Source of the DNA: CAIWTU01 sp035686205
Lineage (GTDB): Bacteria > Desulfobacterota > Desulfuromonadia > Geobacterales > Geobacteraceae
Length of the DNA: 12,533 nucleotides
Assembly: GCA_035686205.1 (NCBI GenBank)
Contig: DASRZQ010000237.1
Coordinates: 1 to 12,533, forward strand
Direction of reading: 5' to 3'
Numbering within the stretch: position 1 is the first letter of the stretch; every line of letters begins with the position of its first letter. The position numbers were made by a program, and so were the translations under genes. Below the pieces are notes generated by a model, which was not told the DNA's origin, ran no database searches, and saw only the letters and a program-made list of their open reading frames with translations. Positions 1-5,131 of this stretch are shown piece by piece.

Positions 1-162
1 CAGCCAGCGGGGAAGCAGGCCGGGCTCATGGGGCGGGGGATCCAGCGCCGTCATCCCCACTATCGCCTTCGTATCCGGGTCCACATCCACCAGGGCGAAT
101 TTCTCGCAGTGCCCGAAGTGCATCGACAGCACGCCTTCACACACAGGTATCGCTACTCTCAT
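1..162 (-). CDS. NifX/ORP-like cluster-binding protein, 3' end outside window
   Basis: This is the N-terminal 54 residues of a protein of the dinitrogenase iron-molybdenum cofactor (NifX/NifB C-terminal/orange protein) family; the rest lies beyond base 1. The opening MRVAIPVCEGVLSMHFGHCE is the usual first beta strand and loop, with the HFGHC stretch of family members that stand next to Mrp ATPases, and PHEPGLLPRWL follows. ATG 160-162 is preferred because AGGAGG at 173-178 sits 10 bases upstream. An in-frame ATG at 169-171 would be only one base from that site. The Mrp stop codon (165-167) is two bases upstream, and the ribosome site lies inside the mrp coding end, so the pair is probably translationally coupled. 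In Desulfovibrio the two modules are fused as MrpORP. The bound metal cluster cannot be read from sequence. Confidence 0.85.
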   Translation of the reverse strand, partial: MRVAIPVCEGVLSMHFGHCEKFALVDVDPDTKAIVGMTALDPPPHEPGLLPRWL

Positions 163-164
163 AA

Positions 165-1043
165 TTAACATGCCTCCTTTTCCATTTTTGCGGTTTCTAT
201 TTTCGCGTCGATCAATTTCACTATTCCGGAAAACGCCATTGCCGCTTTGGTGTTCTCATGGTGGTACACATGGGGTTTTCCGTCATCGGCCGAAGCCATA
301 ACTGTCGCGTCCACCGGTATTCGTCCCAGGAACGGGACCCTCATCTGCCGGGCCATGATCTCTCCGCCGCCCCTTTTGAATATATCGACCGTCTCCCCGC
401 AGTGGGGGCAGACGAAGCCGCTCATGTTCTCGATCACTCCCAGGACCGGCAGGTTCAGCTGGCCGCAGAAGCTGATGGACTTTTTCACGTCGGTTATGGC
501 GAGGTCCTGCGGTGTGGTGACCACAATAGCGCCGTCGATCTTTCCGAGTGTCTGGACGACCGTCAGCGGCTCGTCGCCGGTCCCCGGAGGGCAGTCGACG
601 ATGAGATAGTCAAGGTCTCCCCATTTCACTTCGTTTATGAACTGCCTTATGGCGCCTGCCTTCGCCGGGCCGCGCCAGATTATGGCATCCGTCTCGTCCG
701 ACAGGAGAAAGCCGATGGACATCACCTTAAGCCCGCCGAAATCCGCCGGGGAAATCTTGTCCCCGTCCGATGCCAGTTTCGTCCCCTCCAGATGCAGCAT
801 TTTGGGGACGCTCGGCCCGTGGATGTCGACGTCCAAAAGCCCCACTTTTTTCCCTTCCATCCCCAGCGAAACGGCGAGATTAACGGCAACGGTACTCTTG
901 CCGACTCCGCCTTTCCCGGAGAGCACGACGATCTTGTGCCGGATGCGTTCAATCGTGTTGTCAGTTTCCTCTTCCAAAACCATTTCTTCGCAATTCTCTC
1001 CGCTGCGAGAGGGCTGCTCCTTGCAGCCATGTTGTTCAGCCAT
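165..1043 (-). CDS. mrp: Mrp/NBP35 (ApbC)-family Fe-S cluster carrier P-loop ATPase
   Basis: The protein is 292 residues. It has a deviant Walker A motif SGKGGVGKST (residues 42-51), a switch region DVDIHGPSVPKML (71-83), Walker B-like DYLIVDCPPGTGDE (145-158) and the C-terminal CPHC pair (Cys212, Cys215) that in this family bridges a 4Fe-4S cluster between two monomers. The family carries Fe-S clusters to target proteins in the cytoplasm. The N-terminal tail keeps only two cysteines (Cys7, Cys18), not the full four-cysteine NBP35 ferredoxin motif. ATG 1041-1043 was chosen over an upstream in-frame start at 1097 because AAGGAG lies seven bases before it and the extra 18 residues look non-conserved. 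It is the second-last gene seen in the ORP-like run, two bases from a NifX-like gene. Family assignment is firm; the client protein is unknown. Confidence 0.95.
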   Translation of the reverse strand: MAEQHGCKEQPSRSGENCEEMVLEEETDNTIERIRHKIVVLSGKGGVGKSTVAVNLAVSLGMEGKKVGLLDVDIHGPSVPKMLHLEGTKLASDGDKISPADFGGLKVMSIGFLLSDETDAIIWRGPAKAGAIRQFINEVKWGDLDYLIVDCPPGTGDEPLTVVQTLGKIDGAIVVTTPQDLAITDVKKSISFCGQLNLPVLGVIENMSGFVCPHCGETVDIFKRGGGEIMARQMRVPFLGRIPVDATVMASADDGKPHVYHHENTKAAMAFSGIVKLIDAKIETAKMEKEAC

Positions 1044-1230
1044 TTTTCGCTCCTTTTCCTTGTTTATCACCAGAATCAGTGAGACTGAAGGCCGCAATGA
1101 GCGGAATGCCGTTGTTCAGCGCCGCCTGTGAAGTTTAATGCCGACTTCTTCAGGTGAACTTTGCCGCCATATTCATCCGGGCTGATGAGGCCGAGACAGA
1201 GGCGTTCCAGGCGAGTGGCGGCCTACGTGC
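1044..1230. other. 187-base spacer inside the ORP-like gene run, no convincing gene
   Basis: This gap interrupts an otherwise tightly packed minus-strand run. It contains the Mrp ribosome site (AAGGAG just upstream of 1043). One minus-strand frame is open for 48 codons between a TAG at 1223-1225 and a TGA at 1076-1078. Its conceptual product includes ISPDEYGGKVHLKKSA, but the frame has no ATG or ribosome site, so it may be a decayed gene remnant or chance. I see no rho-independent terminator and no sigma-54 promoter here, so Mrp could be read through from the MinD genes. Confidence 0.4.
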
Positions 1231-2133
1231 TCAAGGATTCGGATTCAAGTCAACCAGATTATCCCACACGTGCCTGATATCATCGGCTGACGGCGCATCG
1301 GTTTCCACTACCGCCAGTTGCCGCAGCTGGGCCCTGGTCACGCCACTGTCATAGCGGATTCTTCCCACTGTTCGGGCATCCGCTTCGCCGGCCATTTTCT
1401 CGATCCGTTCCGTCATTGACGGGTTTATGTCCCACTTGTTGACGCATACCGCCGTCGGGACGGAAAAATGTTTTGCAAGGGCAAGGATCCGTTCAAGGTC
1501 ATGCTCGCCGGAAACCGTCGGTTCAGTGACAACCAGGGCAATCGAAGCGCCGGTCAGTGATGAGATCACCGGACAGCCGATACCGGGCGGGCCGTCAACG
1601 ATGATCATCCCGATACCGTTATCCTCCGCAATCCGACGTGCCTCGCGGCGGACGATGGAAACCAGCTTGCCCGAATTCTCCGCCGCCAGGCCGAGACGGG
1701 CGTGGATCATCGGACCGCAGCGGGTTGCGGATACCATCCACTCGCCGCACACCCTTTCCGTAAAATCTATGGCCCTGGCCGGGCAGAACCGGACGCACAC
1801 ACCGCATCCCTCACAGGATACCTGGTCTACCGCATATGACGGCCTGCCGTTTGGCTCCCGGATCATCTTTACGGCGTCAAACCGGCAATAATCCAGGCAA
1901 ATGCCGCATCCGGCGCACTCCTCCATGCGTATGACGGCTTCGTGGCCCCCGCGGAACTCGTGCCGCTCCCGTACCCCCGGCGCCAGCACCAGGTGCAGGT
2001 CTGCGGCGTCCACGTCGCAGTCGGCGATTACCGGGTTGCCGGCCAGAACGGCGAATGATGCCGTCAGGCTTGTCTTGCCCGTGCCGCCCTTGCCGCTGAT
2101 GACCACCAGTTCCTCAATTATCGCGCCGGACAT
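1231..2133 (-). CDS. MinD-superfamily P-loop ATPase with inserted 2x[4Fe-4S] ferredoxin domain (second copy)
   Basis: A 300-residue protein of the MinD/ParA-type ATPases that carry a ferredoxin insert. It has deviant Walker A SGKGGTGKTS (residues 13-22) and a bacterial-ferredoxin insert with two complete motifs, Cys73/76/79/83 and Cys107/110/113/117. After the insert come IIVDGPPGIGCPV (Walker B region) and VVTEPTVSGEHDLER, typical of this subfamily. ATG at 2131-2133 has AAAGGAGG seven bases upstream. The start overlaps the end of the preceding MinD gene by 20 bases, so the two are surely one message. Homologues in Desulfovibrio ORP loci form a complex with the orange protein. The role is probably ATP-dependent assembly or transfer of a metal-sulfur cluster; this is inference. 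It differs from the neighbour enough to be an old paralogue, not a recent duplication. Confidence 0.93.
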   Translation of the reverse strand: MSGAIIEELVVISGKGGTGKTSLTASFAVLAGNPVIADCDVDAADLHLVLAPGVRERHEFRGGHEAVIRMEECAGCGICLDYCRFDAVKMIREPNGRPSYAVDQVSCEGCGVCVRFCPARAIDFTERVCGEWMVSATRCGPMIHARLGLAAENSGKLVSIVRREARRIAEDNGIGMIIVDGPPGIGCPVISSLTGASIALVVTEPTVSGEHDLERILALAKHFSVPTAVCVNKWDINPSMTERIEKMAGEADARTVGRIRYDSGVTRAQLRQLAVVETDAPSADDIRHVWDNLVDLNPNP

Positions 2134-2986
2134 GCCCCGCCCTCCTTTCCTTGCCCCTCGATCCCCTGATTTTCAAGAGGAGTGTCGAGAAGAGGGAGCG
2201 GTACTCCGGCAGAGCGTCTACAACCAGTTTTCCCCGCGAGTATGCCTCGGCAATCCGCCGGTCATCGGGGATCTCCAGCAGGACCGGGATTTTATTCCCG
2301 CCGCAGAACGCGTGCACCCTGTCATCACCTGCGCCGACACGGTTGATCACCACCCCGAAGGGAATGCCCAGTTCCCTGACCATGTCCACGGCCAGTTCCA
2401 GGTCGTGCAGGCCGAAGGGGGTCGGTTCAGTGACCAGCGCCACGAAATCGCTTCCCCTGATCGTTGCTATCACCGGGCACGATGTCCCCGGCGGGGCATC
2501 GAGGATTGCCGGAACTCCGCTCTGCAAACGGGACTTGACGGCGCGTACCAGGGGAGGCGCCATTGCGACCCCAACATCGAGCCTCCCCTGGATTAGGGTG
2601 ATGCCATCCGCTTCCATTGTCTCGACAATGCCGATGCGCCGGTCTATTTCTCTGATGGCTCCGCGGGGGCAGACTTTTTCGCAGCCGCCGCACCCATGGC
2701 AGAGTTCGGGAAACACCAGCGGAGCCGGCCCCAGCAGGGCAATGGCGTGATATTGGCAGAGCCTGCCGCACTCTCCGCAGGCGTCGCACCGGGATTCATC
2801 GACTTCGGGCACCTTGATGGAGGCGATTTCGCGGTTATCCGGTTTTCCCTTGATAAACAGGTGGCTGTTCGGCTCTTCCACGTCGCAATCAAGAAGTTGC
2901 ACGGGGGACCCGAAGATCCGTGCCAGGTTGACCGATACCGTTGTCTTGCCCGTGCCGCCTTTTCCCGAAGCAACGGCCAGGATCAT
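2114..2986 (-). CDS. MinD-superfamily P-loop ATPase with inserted 2x[4Fe-4S] ferredoxin domain (first copy)
   Basis: The product is 290 residues. It opens MILAVASGKGGTGKTTVSVN, placing the deviant Walker A at residues 8-16. LLDCDVEEPNSHLF follows (the DCDVE[AE]PN signature of this subfamily), then a ferredoxin insert with Cys67/70/73/77 and Cys96/99/102/106, each a full C-x2-C-x2-C-x3-C set able to hold a 4Fe-4S cluster. AILDAPPGTSCPV is the Walker B region. A longer frame reaches 3133, but ATG 2984-2986 is the right start: it overlaps the TGA of the upstream NifX-like gene as ATGA, and the ATPase fold begins at once. Downstream it overlaps the second MinD gene by 20 bases. The pair very likely works as a heterodimer or in series on one target. 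Confidence 0.94.
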   Translation of the reverse strand: MILAVASGKGGTGKTTVSVNLARIFGSPVQLLDCDVEEPNSHLFIKGKPDNREIASIKVPEVDESRCDACGECGRLCQYHAIALLGPAPLVFPELCHGCGGCEKVCPRGAIREIDRRIGIVETMEADGITLIQGRLDVGVAMAPPLVRAVKSRLQSGVPAILDAPPGTSCPVIATIRGSDFVALVTEPTPFGLHDLELAVDMVRELGIPFGVVINRVGAGDDRVHAFCGGNKIPVLLEIPDDRRIAEAYSRGKLVVDALPEYRSLFSTLLLKIRGSRGKERRAGHVRRDN

Positions 2987-3345
2987 ATCCAGTGCCCCTC
3001 GACATCGGACGACTCCATCGGCTTCAGCGCTCCGGACCGGAACGCCTCCAGTGCCGCGGCAACGGTCGGCTCCCCGCAGCTGTAAATCGCAATCCCCGCC
3101 GCACTCAGCGCACGGAACGCGTTCGGGCCGCAATGGCCGGTTACGACTCCGCCCGCCCCCGCGCGGACCATCGCCTCCGCCGCCTGAATGCCTGCGCCCT
3201 GCGCCGAATTCAGGCTCTTGCGGTTGTCGATTACCTCGTAGTAGTCCTTTTCCAGGTCATAGAGAATGAATTTCGAAGCACGACCGAAGCGTCCGTCGAG
3301 CGGCGCCTCCAGGGTTTCACCTGATGTAGTAAAGACAATTTTCAC
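2983..3345 (-). CDS. NifX/orange-protein (ORP)-like metal-cluster-binding protein
   Basis: A 120-residue single-domain protein of the dinitrogenase iron-molybdenum cofactor family, the size of the Desulfovibrio orange protein, which binds a Mo-Cu-sulfide cluster. Family marks are the first strand MKIVFTTSGETLEAPLDGRF, FGRASKFILYDLE, the helix AAEAMVRAGAGGVVTGHCGPNA and the AGIAIYSCGE strand near residue 90. The start is GTG (3343-3345), preceded seven bases upstream by AAGGAG. The overlapping out-of-frame ATG just upstream does not fit the frame. The gene ends in an ATGA overlap with the first MinD ATPase, so the two are coupled and probably partners. The upstream 293 bases hold a strong hairpin and a long inverted repeat, so its expression may differ from that of the DUF5320 genes. 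Which metal it holds is not visible. Confidence 0.9.
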   Translation of the reverse strand: MKIVFTTSGETLEAPLDGRFGRASKFILYDLEKDYYEVIDNRKSLNSAQGAGIQAAEAMVRAGAGGVVTGHCGPNAFRALSAAGIAIYSCGEPTVAAALEAFRSGALKPMESSDVEGHWI

Positions 3346-3400
3346 GTGTCATCTCCTTGTCAGGTTTCGGTCCAGGCGAAAGACCAAAACGGTTTATAAC

Positions 3401-3581
3401 CTCCTGAATCCGTGACGTTTTCATGCCGAGGCGAGCAGAATGCCGGGGTTTAAACGTCGCCGACATCATTTCATGCCTTTTCCACCGGGAGAACTTCGTC
3501 GAACAGCCTCAAGCCGTGGAAATGCAAGAAACCGAGGCGTTCCGCGCAGTTGAAGGCGTGAAAACGTCACGGATTCAGGAG
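3401..3581. repeat. 181-base element with 27-base inverted terminal arms (one mismatch)
   Basis: Bases 3401-3427 (beginning CTCCTGAATCCGTGACG) and 3555-3581 are reverse complements at 26 of 27 positions; the only mismatch is T3424 against the base opposite. The 127 bases between contain a weaker inner pairing (CATGCCTTTTCCACC near 3472 against GTGGAAATGC near 3516). No transposase frame fits; the longest open stretch on the minus strand is about 30 codons. It looks like a miniature mobile or REP/MITE-type element, or the stem of a large structured leader. The outer part of the left arm and its flank resemble bases 8140-8213, so it is likely a member of a dispersed family. It sits between the DUF5320 genes and the ORP-like gene and would fold as RNA in their shared transcript. 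Confidence 0.75.
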
Positions 3582-3593
3582 CCTGTAGAATCA

Positions 3594-3624
3594 GGGCAGA
3601 GAGAAATCACGTTCCTCCCTGCCC
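3594..3624 (-). promoter_or_regulatory. 12-bp RNA hairpin after the second DUF5320 gene
   Basis: Read on the minus strand, GGGCAGGGAGGA, a seven-base loop ACGTGAT and TTCTCTCTGCCC form a fully paired 12-bp stem with two G-U pairs. It starts 15 bases after the stop of the gene ending at 3639. No U-run follows, so it is a poor intrinsic terminator. It could protect the 3' end of the upstream message or attenuate read-through into the ORP-like gene. Confidence 0.6.
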
Positions 3625-3638
3625 ACTGGTGCGAGGAC

Positions 3639-3911
3639 TCATTTCTTTTCGGTCTCGATTTCGTTCAGGTGTTTTCTGGCCTCCGCCAAGGCGTTTTCCA
3701 TGGCGCTGATCTGACTCTTCAGAAGCGATACCTCGTCAACCGGCGACACTGGCGGCGCTCCCCAGAAGTGCCTGAAGCCGAAGCCTCTCCCGAATCCGCG
3801 GCCCCGACCTCCGTAGTAAAAACCCGGCGAGCCGAATCCGAAGCAGGGGCCTTTCCCCCAGCTGGTTCCAGGGCCAAGACCCAACGGTCCCGTTCTGTCT
3901 CCTCCCGGCAT
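3639..3911 (-). CDS. DUF5320-type small protein (second of tandem pair)
   Basis: A 90-residue protein opening MPGGDRTGPLGLGPGT, the characteristic start of the DUF5320 family. The first 50 residues are rich in Gly, Phe and Tyr (GFGSPGFYYGGRGRGFGRGF). The last 35 (VDEVSLLKSQISAMENALAE onwards) form a predicted coiled-coil helix. No signal peptide or catalytic motif is visible. The function is unknown; the family is habitually found beside NifX-like and MinD-Fe-S genes, so a scaffold or partner role in that pathway is plausible. ATG 3909-3911 has AAAGGAGG five bases upstream. It shares its layout, but little direct identity beyond the first eight residues and the coiled coil, with the gene at 3975-4325. 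Confidence 0.85.
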   Translation of the reverse strand: MPGGDRTGPLGLGPGTSWGKGPCFGFGSPGFYYGGRGRGFGRGFGFRHFWGAPPVSPVDEVSLLKSQISAMENALAEARKHLNEIETEKK

Positions 3912-3974
3912 TGCTGCCTCCTTTCCGCCGCCTACTCAGACGGCAAATATTTCCGACGTCTTCCGATGTCGGGA

Positions 3975-4325
3975 TTAACGCCTGCCTCCCCCTCCAGAAG
4001 GGTTTGGCGACGTTGTACCTGTTTCCCGGCCTTTTACGCTTTCCACTTTACGCAGGTGCTGTTTGAGCTCTGTTATGTCGTCCTCAAGTTCGGCGATTTT
4101 TTTCCTGAGTTCGTCCGCTTCGTTATCTTTGCCCCCTGATCGGAGATCGCCGGGCTGTCTTGCCGCGCCCCAGAGCCTGACAAGCCACATTCCGAGACCG
4201 AGAAGCCCGAGACCGCCTCCTCTTCGGACAAAAGATCCGCCTCTGCCCGATCCTGAGCAGGAGCCCATCCTGCGTCCCGTCATGGACCCCGATCCCGATA
4301 GACCCGTTCCGTCACCCCTCGGCAT
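3975..4325 (-). CDS. DUF5320-type small protein (first of tandem pair)
   Basis: A 116-residue protein with the family opening MPRGDGTGLSGSGSMTGRRM. A Gly/Arg/Ser-rich section follows, then a short hydrophobic stretch (GLGLLGLGMWLVRLWGAA, about residues 38-55) that could pack against a membrane or partner. A strongly charged coiled coil comes next (DELRKKIAELEDDITELKQH, about 70-90), and the tail GTTSPNPSGGGGRR is disordered-looking. The function is unknown. ATG 4323-4325 is preceded by AAAGGAG at eight bases. It starts 21 bases after the stop of the NifX/zinc-ribbon gene and so is in the sigma-54-driven message. Compared with its tandem neighbour it is longer, less aromatic and has the extra hydrophobic segment. 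Confidence 0.82.
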   Translation of the reverse strand: MPRGDGTGLSGSGSMTGRRMGSCSGSGRGGSFVRRGGGLGLLGLGMWLVRLWGAARQPGDLRSGGKDNEADELRKKIAELEDDITELKQHLRKVESVKGRETGTTSPNPSGGGGRR

Positions 4326-4346
4326 GACCTCGTCTCCTTTCCATCG

Positions 4347-4943
4347 CTATTCCCTCGCCATGGCGGTTCCGCATTTCGGGCACTGCTTTTGTAGGCAGGG
4401 GACTCCAACCTGATGAGGTTCCCTGTGTCCGCACTGCGGACAAACGCAATAACCACATGGACCCGCGGAAACCGGTCCTCCCATGCGGCCGCCTCTCCGG
4501 CCGCCTCCCTCCGATCCTCTGCCAGGCCCCATTCCACCGCCGCTTCTTCCTCTCATGGAAATCACCTCCCCATGTGAACCCTGAGTCGCAGCCATGCGCC
4601 TCCTCCTTCTGCAGCATCCCGGCATGGAGAAATAATCGATTGCGCCCTTGCCCGCAAGCCATGCATCGATTACCTCCCGCAGATCGCCAGCCACGAACGG
4701 GATTACTCGGATGCCGCGAGCGGTTATCATCTCTTCCAGTGGGCGGGAAACCGCTCCGCAGACCAGAGCTTCAACTCCCAGTTCGGCCAGGCAGGCCGCC
4801 TTTTGCATTATCCCGCTGTCGGCGAGTTTCTCCTGCTTTTCGTTGAAGATCCGTCCGGACTTCGCCTCCACAAGTAGAATTTGAAGAGCCACATCGAAAA
4901 CCGGCGCAATCCTGTTGTTCCATACTGAAAAAGCTGCCTTCAT
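4347..4943 (-). CDS. NifX-like protein with Gly/Arg-rich linker and C-terminal zinc ribbon
   Basis: A 198-residue protein, first gene after the sigma-54 promoter. Residues 1-105 are a NifX/ORP-type domain (MKAAFSVWNNRIAPVFDVAL; ELGVEALVCGAVSRPLEE; ARGIRVIPFVAGD). Residues 106-160 are a low-complexity linker with a basic patch after two cysteines (Cys110-Cys111, then RRRRR) and many Gly/Arg. Residues 163-191 carry Cys163, 166, 168, 171, 183, 188 and 191; CPQC and CPKC pairs make a zinc ribbon or rubredoxin-like knuckle. Typical family members are 105-125 residues, so this is a fusion. ATG 4941-4943 follows the promoter by about 40 bases, with GGGAG as a modest ribosome site. It probably binds or passes on a metal cluster; the ribbon may dock to a partner. 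Its exact role is unknown. Confidence 0.88.
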   Translation of the reverse strand: MKAAFSVWNNRIAPVFDVALQILLVEAKSGRIFNEKQEKLADSGIMQKAACLAELGVEALVCGAVSRPLEEMITARGIRVIPFVAGDLREVIDAWLAGKGAIDYFSMPGCCRRRRRMAATQGSHGEVISMRGRSGGGMGPGRGSEGGGRRGGRMGGPVSAGPCGYCVCPQCGHREPHQVGVPCLQKQCPKCGTAMARE

Positions 4944-4984
4944 AGTCCATTGCTCCCGTCAACCTTTCCCACAATATAAGTAAT

Positions 4985-5001
4985 AGCAGCCATTGTGCCA
5001 A
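4985..5001 (-). promoter_or_regulatory. Sigma-54 (-24/-12) promoter of the NifX/DUF5320/MinD run
   Basis: Minus-strand sequence TTGGCACAATGGCTGCT fits the consensus TGGCACN5TTGCW with the -24 GG (4998-4999) and -12 GC (4986-4987) exactly ten bases apart. Only one of the more conserved T residues before GC is changed (to C). Transcription would start near 4974, about 30 bases before the ATG at 4943. A sigma-54 activator gene ends 131 bases upstream, which makes a matching activator-promoter pair. Confidence 0.85.
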
Positions 5002-5061
5002 TTATTCCTGCAATTGCATTTTGGGTTAAGTAATTGTTTTGAAAGGGAAAATTATGAAAGT

Positions 5062-5091
5062 GCAACGAAGGTGGATTAAGGATATGGTTGC
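5062..5091. promoter_or_regulatory. Possible upstream activator site (GCAAC-N20-GTTGC)
   Basis: GCAAC at 5062-5066 and GTTGC at 5087-5091 form an inverted pair about 88-117 bases upstream of the expected sigma-54 start, the usual distance for enhancer sites. A palindrome TGCAATTGCA at 5009-5018 shares the TTGC/GCAA core and lies closer to the promoter. The arms are short, so this is only a candidate. Confidence 0.3.
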
Positions 5092-5131
5092 GTTTATGCT
5101 ACTGTAAGGTGTGTTTGTAGGTGTGAAATTG

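Noticed and set aside
258..1082. Long plus-strand open frame opposite mrp
   Set aside because: It is the antisense shadow of a strongly conserved Mrp gene in a GC-rich sequence and has no ribosome site or recognisable motif.
3423..4139. 238-codon plus-strand open frame over the DUF5320 genes
   Set aside because: It covers an inverted-repeat element and two minus-strand genes with good ribosome sites; composition is not protein-like.
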